Shown here: positions 1 to 6,295 of the stretch, in pieces | Position numbering within the stretch: the first letter of the stretch is position 1 | Layout of the letters: each line of letters starts with the position of its first letter | Position numbers and translations under genes: made by a program | NCBI GenBank assembly: GCA_945952575.1 | Contig: CAMFIY010000164.1 | Location: forward strand, 1-6,342 | Direction: 5' to 3' | Length of the DNA: 6,342 nucleotides | Origin: an uncultured Leucobacter sp. | Lineage (GTDB): Bacteria > Actinomycetota > Actinomycetes > Actinomycetales > Microbacteriaceae | Notes under the pieces: model-generated | Seen by the model: only the letters and a program-made list of their open reading frames with translations | Told to the model about the DNA's origin: nothing | Databases searched by the model: none

Positions 1-17
1 ATGTGTATAAGAGACAG
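1..17 (+). other. Residual Nextera/Tn5 mosaic-end adapter (not genomic)
   Basis: These 17 bases equal the last 17 of the 19-base Tn5 mosaic end used in tagmentation libraries (AGATGTGTATAAGAGACAG). The genome starts at base 18. The matching inverse sequence at the other end of the window confirms untrimmed adapter and not a native transposon end. Confidence 0.97.
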
Positions 18-71
18 GTCTACGCCGACATCGTCACCTGGCTGCAGGACCGCCTCGCCCTCGACGGCTGA
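18..71 (+). CDS. 3' end of an unidentified gene (possibly alpha/beta hydrolase)
   Basis: An open frame runs from the first genomic base to a TGA at 69-71 and encodes the C-terminal peptide VYADIVTWLQDRLALDG. The 5' part lies outside the contig. The peptide looks like an amphipathic terminal helix. The pattern of acidic residue, helix and W-L-x-x-R-L resembles the last helix of actinobacterial lysophospholipase-like alpha/beta hydrolases, but 17 residues cannot establish that. It runs in the same direction as lplA and ends 55 bp before its start, so the two may share a transcript. Coding status is supported by position, the GC-rich third codon positions and the clean stop. The product name is a guess. 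Confidence 0.45.
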   Translation, partial: VYADIVTWLQDRLALDG

Positions 72-85
72 GCAGCCGGCGGAGG

Positions 86-109
86 GAGCCGAGCCGAGCC
101 GAGCCGAGC
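86..109 (+). repeat. GAGCC pentanucleotide tandem repeat
   Basis: Four perfect GAGCC units (86-105) plus a fifth partial unit (GAGC) lie in the short gap between the upstream gene and lplA, ending 17 bases before the lplA ATG. The tract occupies the leader where a ribosome-binding site would be expected. Slippage here would change spacer length but not a protein. Confidence 0.9.
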
Positions 110-126
110 AAGAGTAGCCTGGGCGC

Positions 127-1182
127 ATGACCCAGCACGGTGAGTACAAGGTGCCCGGCGGCAAGCTCGTCGTCGTCGATTTCGACCTGGATGACGGATT
201 CATCGCCGGTTTCCGGCTGAGCGGCGACTTCTTCCTCGAGCCGGATGACGCACTCGAGCACATCAACGCGGCCGTCAACGGGCTCGGCTCCGACGCGACG
301 ATCGAGCAGATCGCCTCCGCCATCCAGCACCGGCTGCCGGCCGGGGCCCAGATGCTCGGCGTCACGCCCGAGGCGATCGGGGTCGCGATCCGGCGAGCGC
401 TGACGGGCGCCGCGCAGTGGCGCGACTACGACTGGGAGATCCTGCGCACCCGACCGATCTCGCCCATGGCGAACGCCGCCCTCGACGAGGTGCTCACGGC
501 CGAGGTCGGCCGAGGCGAGCGCGGCCCGACGCTGCGCATCTGGGAGTGGGATCGCCCGGCGGTGATCATCGGCAGCTTCCAGTCGGTGCGCAACGAGGTG
601 GACGAGGAGCAGCTCGCGGCGCGCGGCGCGCAGCTCGTGCGGCGCATCTCGGGCGGCGGCGCCATGTACATGGAGCCCGAGGCGTCCATCACCTACGCGA
701 TCTACGCGCCCGGCGAGCTGGTGCAGGGGATGGGGTTCGGCGAGTCCTACGCATTCCTCGACGAGTGGGTGCTCGAGGCGTTGCGGTCGCTCGGGATCGA
801 CGCCTCGTATCAGCCCCTCAACGACATCACGAGCCCGCACGGCAAGATCGGCGGCGCCGCGCAGAAGCGGCTCGCGAGCGGCGCGGTGCTGCACCATGTG
901 ACGATGGCCTACGACATGGATGCTCAGGCGATGACCCAGGTGCTCAGGATCGGCCGCGAGAAGCTGAGCGACAAGGGCACGACGAGCGCCCAGAAGCGGG
1001 TGGACCCGCTGCGCAGCCAGACCGGGCTGCCGCGCGAGGAGATCATCCAGCACATGCTCGAGGTGTTCGTGCAGCGCCACGGCGGCGAAGCGGGCGAGCT
1101 CACCGACGCCGAGTACGCGGAGGCCGAGGATCTCGTCGCGACCAAGTTCTCGACCGAGGAGTGGATCCGCCGCGTGCCGTGA
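127..1182 (+). CDS. lplA: Lipoate-protein ligase A with N-terminal accessory domain
   Basis: This 351-residue cytoplasmic enzyme should activate lipoate with ATP to lipoyl-AMP and transfer it to lysines of lipoyl domains (2-oxoacid dehydrogenases, GcvH). Residues 102-315 form the BPL/LplA catalytic fold. RRISGGGAM (172-180) matches the lipoyl-AMP binding loop. GKIGGAAQKR (239-248) contains K240, the equivalent of the catalytic lysine. Residues 1-95 (YKVPGGKLVVVDFDLDDG, then SGDFFLEP) look like the small LplA accessory domain, which follows the catalytic domain in E. coli LplA; here the order is reversed. The order is, from memory, common among actinobacterial homologues. ATG 127 is the first start after an in-frame stop at 115-117; the Shine-Dalgarno is weak (AAGAG at 110-114, 12 bases away). 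The C-terminus (KFSTEEWIRRVP) appears intact. It converges on the gene at 1246-2322. Confidence 0.95.
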   Translation: MTQHGEYKVPGGKLVVVDFDLDDGFIAGFRLSGDFFLEPDDALEHINAAVNGLGSDATIEQIASAIQHRLPAGAQMLGVTPEAIGVAIRRALTGAAQWRDYDWEILRTRPISPMANAALDEVLTAEVGRGERGPTLRIWEWDRPAVIIGSFQSVRNEVDEEQLAARGAQLVRRISGGGAMYMEPEASITYAIYAPGELVQGMGFGESYAFLDEWVLEALRSLGIDASYQPLNDITSPHGKIGGAAQKRLASGAVLHHVTMAYDMDAQAMTQVLRIGREKLSDKGTTSAQKRVDPLRSQTGLPREEIIQHMLEVFVQRHGGEAGELTDAEYAEAEDLVATKFSTEEWIRRVP

Positions 1183-1241
1183 TCCGGCGCAGGCGGCGGA
1201 TCACTGGCGCAAGGTTGCGCGAGGGGCGGACCCGGATCCGC
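1164..1241. terminator. Convergent intergenic inverted-repeat cluster, possible bidirectional terminator
   Basis: The end of lplA and the 63-bp gap after it contain several pairing arms. GATCCGCC (1164-1171) pairs with GGCGGATC (1195-1202). GATCCG (1181-1186) pairs with CGGATC (1197-1202). GCGCA (1207-1211) pairs with TGCGC (1216-1220) across a 4-base loop. GCGGA (1226-1230) pairs with TCCGC (1237-1241) across a 6-base loop. GCGGATC (1196-1202) can also pair with GATCCGC (1235-1241), enclosing the middle hairpin. There is no clear U tract on either strand, so intrinsic termination is inferred from the position between two converging genes. Confidence 0.4.
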
Positions 1242-1245
1242 GCTT

Positions 1246-2322
1246 CTAATCCTCCGCATCCCAGAGCGGGGTGTCCCGCGTGATCTCCACTGCCTCGACC
1301 CCGGAGGCGGCGAGCAGGGCATCGGCGCACGCGCGGGAGCACGCGATCAGCGTCGAGTCGAAGTCGATCTCGCTGATGAGGAACCACGCGCGATCCTCGG
1401 GCCAGATCAGATTCGGACCCTGGCAGGCGCCGAGGAGGTCCTCCCCGTCGATCCACGGCGCACGCGAGCACCAGCCGCCGGGCCCCTCGGCCACGGCGAA
1501 GTCCGCGATCCCGGCCTCGAAGCAGATGTAGGCGCGATTCGGCAGTTCGAGCCGGAGACCGGCAGCGGCCTCCCTCGGCAGCACGCCGCTGCCGTCGGGT
1601 TGATCCACGCCGGGCAGGAGCACAGCGTGGAGCGCAGCCCGCAGGCCGAAGCGCTGTCGACGCATGCGGAAGTCGAACGTGCGATTCCACACCCGCACGC
1701 GCAGCCGCTCCGCCCAAACGGGCAGCGGCAGTCGCGAGTCTCCCGGCCAGCCGAAGAAGCCGACCCCCTGAGCGCTCACGAGCCCGCCCCAGCCCTCCCA
1801 CACCGCGGCGATCCCGCGCGCCGGGGTGCCGGTGTGCTCGGCGAGCACTCGTGCGACCGCTGCGAGCGACTCGGGCTCCAGATCTCCCTCGGCCGGCAGC
1901 CCGTACCGCCAACCGTCCGCATTGACCTCGGTGCCGTCCGGCTGCCGGCCGTACTCCTCGAAGCCGAGCAGGCGGAACGCCAGGGAGCCCGGGCGCAGGT
2001 CACCCCCGTGCGCCTCGGCGGCGGCCCGCCAGCTGACGAGCTCATCGGTGATTCCCGGCAGCTCGTCCCAGTCGCCGGAGACCCCGGCCTCGGCCTCCAA
2101 ACGCCAGTAGTCCGCCCAGGATCCGGTCGCCGGACGATCCCGTGAGAACGGGTGCAGCACGCGGATCAGCGCGTCGAAGCCGACGGGAACGATGTCGCCG
2201 AGTGCGGGACCCCACCGGCGGAGCTCGTCATCCCAGTCGCCGTCGAGCCCCTCGGCGATCCACGCCCCGCGTCCGACCTCGGAGGTCCAGGCGAAGGGTG
2301 CGGATGCCGCGTCGGTCGTCAT
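1246..2322 (-). CDS. Conserved-looking tryptophan-rich hypothetical protein
   Basis: I do not recognise a named family. The 358-residue product has no signal peptide, membrane segment or familiar catalytic motif, so it is probably cytoplasmic. It contains about 19 tryptophans (about 5%), unusually many for a soluble protein, and five cysteines, all after residue 265 (C267, C285, C300, C328, C332). The best-ordered part appears to be the C-terminal third: a strand-like NRAYICFEAGIADFA (262-276), then WPEDRAWFLISEIDFDST (307-324) and a final helix ACSRACADALLA. The motif W-P-E-D-R-A-W-F recalls uncharacterised actinobacterial proteins, but from memory only. ATG 2322 is preceded by AGGG (2333-2330) with a 7-base spacer, a good start. 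It lies 61 bp after the YhgE/Pip gene and may be an operon tail. The stop is TAG at 1246-1248. Confidence 0.85.
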   Translation of the reverse strand: MTTDAASAPFAWTSEVGRGAWIAEGLDGDWDDELRRWGPALGDIVPVGFDALIRVLHPFSRDRPATGSWADYWRLEAEAGVSGDWDELPGITDELVSWRAAAEAHGGDLRPGSLAFRLLGFEEYGRQPDGTEVNADGWRYGLPAEGDLEPESLAAVARVLAEHTGTPARGIAAVWEGWGGLVSAQGVGFFGWPGDSRLPLPVWAERLRVRVWNRTFDFRMRRQRFGLRAALHAVLLPGVDQPDGSGVLPREAAAGLRLELPNRAYICFEAGIADFAVAEGPGGWCSRAPWIDGEDLLGACQGPNLIWPEDRAWFLISEIDFDSTLIACSRACADALLAASGVEAVEITRDTPLWDAED

Positions 2323-2383
2323 GCCTGCACCCTACTCGAGCCTCGCCGACCGGGTGCGCTCCGACCGAACCCGTGAATCGGTG

Positions 2384-4441
2384 TTACGCCTCCGCGCGAT
2401 CCGTCGCGGCCGGGCCCGTCGAGAAGCCCGGGGAATGGTCGCTCAGAGACCGGGCCCGCGTGCGCATCACCGCGAACGCCGTCAGCAGCAGTCCGCCCAG
2501 ACCCCAGAGCACCAGGAGCGCCACTGCCCCTCCGACCCCGCTCGTGCCCATCGCGATCGGCTGGAAGCCCGCGAACAGCGCGCCCACCGGGCTCGCGTCG
2601 CCGATCGTCTGGAGCAGCGGCGGGGCCGTCGACACGACGCCGATCGCGAACGCGACCACGAGCAGTGCGAAGGCCAGGAACCGGCCGATCCCGCCGAGCA
2701 GCGCGGAGAGGCCCTGGTTCACGAGCGCGAACGCCACCCCAGCGAGCACCGACAGCCCGAAGAACGCGAAACCCTGGCCCCAGTCGTAGCCGAGCAGCGG
2801 CGGCAGGATCAGCCCGACGAGCACGCCCTGCGCCGCGCCGACGGCGAGCGCCGGCACCGCGCTGCGCAGCGTGACGAATCCGACCCCGCGCGCGGCCTCC
2901 CGCGTGCGCCGCCAGAGCGGTGCGAGCACGAGGAACGCGGCGAAGGCCCCGCCCCAGAGCGCGATGCCCGCGAAGAGCGGCACGCCCGCCGCGTTGAAGA
3001 GCTGATCCGACGCGCCGACCGTCTCGACCGGGCGGACCATCGTCTCGGCGAGCTTCGTCCGCTGCGCCTCGGTCGTATCGGGCACCTGAACGGAGGCCTG
3101 CTCGAGGCCGCCCGCAAGCTGCTTCGCCCCGTCGGCGGTGCCGCGCACGCCGGTCGCGATCTTCGACGTCCCGTCCGCGAGCTGGGATGCGCCGGTCGCG
3201 AGTTCGGGGGTCTTCGCCGCGAGTGCGCCGACGCCGTCGGCGAGACCCGACGCGCCCGTCGACAGCTTCAGGGTGCCCTTCGACGACTCGGCGAGCCCGG
3301 CGGCGAGCTGGCGCTGCCCCCGCGCGGACTTCGCCGCGCCCTGCGCGAGTTCGGGGCCGCCGAGCTTCAGCTTGGTGAGCGGATTGTGCTTCGGATCGTC
3401 GGTCCCTGCGGACGTGAGGCTGCCGATGAGCTGATTCAGGCCGTCGATCGCCTGCTGCTTCGCCGCGGCATCGGGCATCGGGATCAGGTCGGCGGCGATC
3501 GCGTCGCGGTACTGCGTGAGCGGACCGACGGCAGCGAGACCGCCCTGCTGCAGGCCGTCGATCGCGGCAGCGGCGCCCCGGGTGTAGGTCTTGACGCCCG
3601 TCGCGAGCTCCGTGCCGCCCTCGGCCGCCCGCTTCGCCCCAGCCGCAAGCTTCTTCGAACCGCCCGCGAGCTTCTTCGTCCCGTCGGCCAGCTGGGACGC
3701 CCCGCTCGCCAGCTGCCCCACACCGTCCGAGAGCTGCGCGGTGCCGTCGGCGAGCTGCGCGGCTCCGTCGGTGAGCCCGTCGGCTCCGTCGGCGAGCTTG
3801 GATCCGCCGTCGGCGAGCTTCGACGCGCCGTCCGCCGCCTTCGCGACGCCGGCGCCCAGCTCCTTCATGCCGACGAAGACCTGGCCGACGTACTGCGTGC
3901 CCAGCCGCTCGTTGAGCACGCTCGTCGCCGTCGTCGTGACGATGTTCGCGAGCGCCGCGTCGAGCAGCCGCCCGCGCTCGCTCGTCTGCACATCGATCGT
4001 CGCCCGCTCGGCCTCATCGGCTCCTCTCGACACCGAGGTCGCCGCCCGCGAGAAGCCCTTCGGGATCGTGATGACCGCGGTGTAGCGGCCGTCGTCGAGA
4101 CCGGCCGCCGCGTCGCTCTCGTCGGTGAGCAGCCAGGTGTAGTTCTGCTGCGGGTCGGTGCCGTCGCTCGAGGCGGATCCGGAGTCCGCGGATCCATCGG
4201 TCGACCCGCCGCCGATCAGCTCGGCCGCGAGCACGCGACCCATCGGCACGGTCTGCCCGTCGACCTCCACGGGCTCGTCGAGGTTCACGACCGCCGCGGT
4301 GACGGTATCGAGACGGTCGGTGGGGTTCCAGAGCCCCCAGATCAGCGCGCCCGCGATGGTGAGCGGCACCAGCAGGAGGCCGGTGAGGGTCCTCCAGTCG
4401 ATCCTGCGGCGGCCGTTCAGGCGCTCCAGCGTGCGGGTCAT
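2384..4441 (-). CDS. YhgE/Pip-family ABC-2-like membrane protein with heptad repeats
   Basis: This 685-residue protein belongs to the YhgE/Pip family (related to lactococcal phage infection protein and to the type VII secretion protein EsaA/YueB). After a basic N-terminus, one membrane segment spans residues 18-38. A large extracellular region follows (about 40-485), containing the family motif YTAVITIPKGFS (120-131). Two tracts of L-x-x-G heptads lie at about 202-282 and 365-449. Five membrane segments follow (about 488-510, 527-550, 557-578, 588-610, 638-659), as in ABC-2 permeases. The chosen start is ATG 4441: it overlaps the MMPL stop as ATGA and has GGAA 7 bases upstream. An in-frame ATG at 4459 adds six residues but has no visible ribosome-binding site. 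A Gly/Ser/Asp linker (residues 77-100) carries a palindromic DNA repeat. The transported substrate is unknown. Export or surface assembly together with the MMPL protein is inferred. Confidence 0.93.
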   Translation of the reverse strand: MTRTLERLNGRRRIDWRTLTGLLLVPLTIAGALIWGLWNPTDRLDTVTAAVVNLDEPVEVDGQTVPMGRVLAAELIGGGSTDGSADSGSASSDGTDPQQNYTWLLTDESDAAAGLDDGRYTAVITIPKGFSRAATSVSRGADEAERATIDVQTSERGRLLDAALANIVTTTATSVLNERLGTQYVGQVFVGMKELGAGVAKAADGASKLADGGSKLADGADGLTDGAAQLADGTAQLSDGVGQLASGASQLADGTKKLAGGSKKLAAGAKRAAEGGTELATGVKTYTRGAAAAIDGLQQGGLAAVGPLTQYRDAIAADLIPMPDAAAKQQAIDGLNQLIGSLTSAGTDDPKHNPLTKLKLGGPELAQGAAKSARGQRQLAAGLAESSKGTLKLSTGASGLADGVGALAAKTPELATGASQLADGTSKIATGVRGTADGAKQLAGGLEQASVQVPDTTEAQRTKLAETMVRPVETVGASDQLFNAAGVPLFAGIALWGGAFAAFLVLAPLWRRTREAARGVGFVTLRSAVPALAVGAAQGVLVGLILPPLLGYDWGQGFAFFGLSVLAGVAFALVNQGLSALLGGIGRFLAFALLVVAFAIGVVSTAPPLLQTIGDASPVGALFAGFQPIAMGTSGVGGAVALLVLWGLGGLLLTAFAVMRTRARSLSDHSPGFSTGPAATDRAEA
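3095..3349 (-). repeat. Heptad-repeat coding tract 2 of the YhgE/Pip gene
   Basis: About twelve degenerate 21-bp units encode seven-residue repeats with Leu and Gly at fixed positions (for example LATGASQLADGTSKIATG). They form the second half of the extracellular stalk, just before the C-terminal membrane block. At DNA level, recurring pieces such as gtcggcgag and gcgagctg make the tract prone to recombination or misassembly. Confidence 0.85.
3596..3838 (-). repeat. Heptad-repeat coding tract 1 of the YhgE/Pip gene
   Basis: Roughly eleven consecutive 21-bp units encode L-A-D-G-x-x-x-like heptads (for example LADGADGLTDGAAQLADG). This is the x-x-x-L-x-x-G heptad pattern known from the YhgE/Pip and EsaA families, which is expected to build long helical or coiled extracellular stalks. 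A repeat-free segment of about 80 residues separates it from the second tract. Confidence 0.88.
4169..4195. repeat. Palindromic repeat, copy in the YhgE/Pip linker
   Basis: This 27-base segment matches the reverse complement of 4493-4519 at 25 of 27 positions. It also contains a perfect hairpin: GGATCCG (4175-4181), a 7-base loop, then CGGATCC (4189-4195). It is read in frame as GSADSGSAS in the flexible extracellular linker of the YhgE/Pip protein. A shorter relative lies at 1226-1241. Confidence 0.75.
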
Positions 4442-4452
4442 CGGTCGATTCC
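4438..4452 (-). promoter_or_regulatory. Coupled stop-start (ATGA) with Shine-Dalgarno
   Basis: On the minus strand GGAA (4452-4449) is followed by a 7-base spacer and the ATG of the YhgE/Pip gene (4441-4439). That ATG overlaps the TGA of the MMPL gene (4440-4438) in the classic ATGA arrangement. Translational coupling should keep the two proteins in a fixed ratio, and it decides the choice of the YhgE/Pip start. Confidence 0.8.
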
Positions 4453-6295
4453 GTTCCATGCGTGCGTGTTCGTGGCGAGTGCGGCGGATGCCGGATCGGC
4501 GGACTCCGGATCCGGCTCGGAGCCGCGCCGATCGAGAGGCTCGGACGCGCCTCGCACCGGGGTGACGACGGCGACTCCGCCGGGAAGCACGGCGGCCGCC
4601 TGATCCTGCGTGCCGAGCACGACCACGGTCGTCGCCGGCTCATCCCCGCGCCCGGCGAGCACGGCCCGCGCGTTCAGGAGCGCGCGCACCGCCTCCGCCT
4701 GCTCGGCGGCGCGCAGATTGCCCGCGGCCTCGCCGCTCGCACGGAGATCCAGCACGATCAGCTCGGGATCCTCCGCCATCGCCTGCTCCATCGTCTCCGG
4801 CGTCGCCCACGCCGAGCGCGAGCGCAGCGTCGCCGCCCGCTCGGGCAGCAGCAGCCGGGCGACCATGAGCGTTCCGGTCTTCAGCGCACCCCGGCCGCTC
4901 AAGACGGCGGCGAGCGGCAGCGAGACGGGATCGGACGGATCGAGCCGCAGCGCCTGGCCGCCGCTCGAGGTCAGTCCGCCGACGCGGAGATCCGGCACCG
5001 CGAGACCGCTCGGCAGCACGAGCCGGGAGCTCGCGATCCGCGCATCGGGCGCGTCCGCGGGCCAGCCCTCGTGGGCGAGCTCGCGCGCGAGGCCCTCGCC
5101 CTCCACGTCGAACGCGGGGAGCAGGCGGTCGAGCCGGCGAGGCATCCGCCAGGCCCGGTCGCCGAGCAGCTGCAGCACGGCGGGCACGAGCGTCATCCGC
5201 ACGACGAACGCGTCGACGAACACGCCCACCGCGAGGCCGAGCGCGATCACCTTGATGCTCGGATCGCCCTCGGGAACGAACGCCGCGAAGACGGCGAACA
5301 TGATGATCGCCGCCGCGGTGACCACGCGCCCCGAGCCGATGAACCCGCGACGGATCGCCGTGCGACTGTCGGCGCCGTGGACGACCTCCTCGCGCATCCG
5401 CGAGACGAGGAACACCTCGTAGTCCATCGCGAGGCCGAACAGGACGCCCATCAGGATGATCGGCATGAAGCTCAGCACCGGCCCGGCGTGGTGCACGTTG
5501 AGCAGATCCGCGAACCACCCCCACTGGAACACCGCGACGACCGCGCCGAACGCGGCGCCGACCGAGAGGAGATAGCCGAGCGTCGCCTTGATCGGCACCC
5601 AGATGCTGCGGAACACGATGGCCAGCAGGATCAGCGAGAGCCCGACGACCAGGATCCCGAACGGCAGCAGAGCCTCGAAAAGCAGCTGCGAGACGTCGAT
5701 GCCGACCGCGGTGAAGCCGGTGACGGCGAGGCTGACGCCGTACTTCTGCTCCCACTCGTCGTGGTGCGCCCGGAGCTCGGAGACGAGCTGCGCCGTGCTC
5801 TCAGACTGCGGCCCGTCCTCGGGCACCACCTGGATGATGCCGGTGTCGGCTCCCCGGTTCGGGGTGGCGAGCGGCACCTCGGCGACGCCGGGGAGCGCGC
5901 GCACCTCGGCGGCGAGGTCGTCCATGAGCTGCAGCGGATCGGTGCTCGTGATGATGGATCCGGTCAGCAGCAGCGGGCCGTTCGCACCCGCGCCGAAGTG
6001 CTCGCCCGTGAGCTCGTAGGTGACGCGCGCCGGATCGTCGGCCCGCAGCGTCTCCGCGCCGGGAAGAGCGAGGCGCAGGCTGAGCGCGGGAACGGTCGCG
6101 GCGCCGAGCCCGATCAGCACGACGAGGATCGTGATGATCGGCTTCGCGGTCACCGCGCGCACCCAGCCGCCGAAGAAGCGATCGGCGCGGCTCGGCTTCA
6201 TGGCCACGGCGTCCGGCGCCTCCGCGCTCGCGTGCGCGCTGGATCCCTCCGCCGTCTCAGAGCCCGCGGAGCCGGCGGCCGCGAGCGCTCGGCGC
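4438..6295 (-). CDS. MMPL/RND-type transporter, C-terminal half with cytoplasmic extension (5' truncated)
   Basis: About 618 genomic codons of an MMPL (RND superfamily) exporter are present. The first complete codon is 6294-6292, and numbering here starts there. A low-complexity cytoplasmic linker (1-35) leads to membrane segment 7 (51-71). An extracytoplasmic domain (about 75-205) and segments 8-12 follow (209-228, 237-257, 274-298, 324-339, 349-374). This is the second half of a 12-segment transporter; the first half is off the contig. The motif GLAMDYEVFLVSRMREE contains D291-Y292, the position of the proton-relay Asp-Tyr pair in segment 10 of mycobacterial MmpL3. MMPL proteins use the proton gradient to export lipids or drugs; the substrate here cannot be told. 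After FDVEGEGL come about 210 further residues, described separately. An apparent ATG at 6324 lies in adapter and is false. The gene overlaps the YhgE/Pip gene by 4 bases. Confidence 0.95.
4493..4519. repeat. Palindromic repeat, inverted copy in the MMPL tail
   Basis: This is the inverted partner of 4169-4195 (25 of 27 positions identical after reverse complementing), 297 bases away across the MMPL/YhgE-Pip gene junction. Here it is read in frame as EPDPESADP in the low-complexity tail of the MMPL protein. One element in opposite orientations therefore encodes two unrelated linker peptides. Confidence 0.75.
4555..5037 (-). other. Degenerate ABC-ATPase-like domain at the MMPL C-terminus
   Basis: About 160 residues (420-580 of the truncated protein) can be read along an ABC ATPase. 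GGQALRLDPSDPVSLPLAAVL occupies the place of the strand, P-loop and helix, but the P-loop GxSGSGKS is DPSDPVSL (4918-4941), with no Gly or Lys. LSGRGALKTGTL, LLLPERAATLRSR and a following strand match the region after Walker A. DPELIVLDL resembles Walker B (4744-4761), with Leu where the catalytic Glu should be. TTVVVLGTQDQAAAVL resembles the H-switch region, with Gln for His (4600-4617). Only about 25 residues separate the first half from Walker B, so the helical subdomain and the LSGGQ signature are missing. I infer a non-catalytic pseudo-ATPase; this rests on a pattern match by eye. Confidence 0.5.

Noticed and set aside
34..1080. A 348-codon minus-strand open frame opposite lplA.
   Set aside because: It is low-complexity His/Arg/Leu-rich sequence in a shadow frame. 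The plus strand encodes an intact lipoate ligase.
2119..2140. GGATCC-containing, partly palindromic stretch as a further copy of the dispersed palindrome.
   Set aside because: Only the outer GGATC/GATCC pairs and the inner bases do not match the core, so it is probably coincidence in a GC-rich coding region.
2364..2382. Hairpin ACCGA/TCGGT with a 9-base loop just after the YhgE/Pip stop, as a possible terminator.
   Set aside because: The stem has only 5 bp and there is no U tract, so it is too weak to annotate. Readthrough into the 1246-2322 gene remains possible.
4442..4459. Alternative YhgE/Pip start at ATG 4459, adding six residues.
   Set aside because: It has no Shine-Dalgarno upstream, and the internal ATG at 4441 has both GGAA spacing and the ATGA overlap.
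2192..4603. An 803-codon open frame on the plus strand opposite the YhgE/Pip gene.
   Set aside because: It is an antisense shadow of a GC-rich gene. The translation is Arg/Ala/Gly-rich without domains, while the minus strand encodes a clear YhgE/Pip protein.
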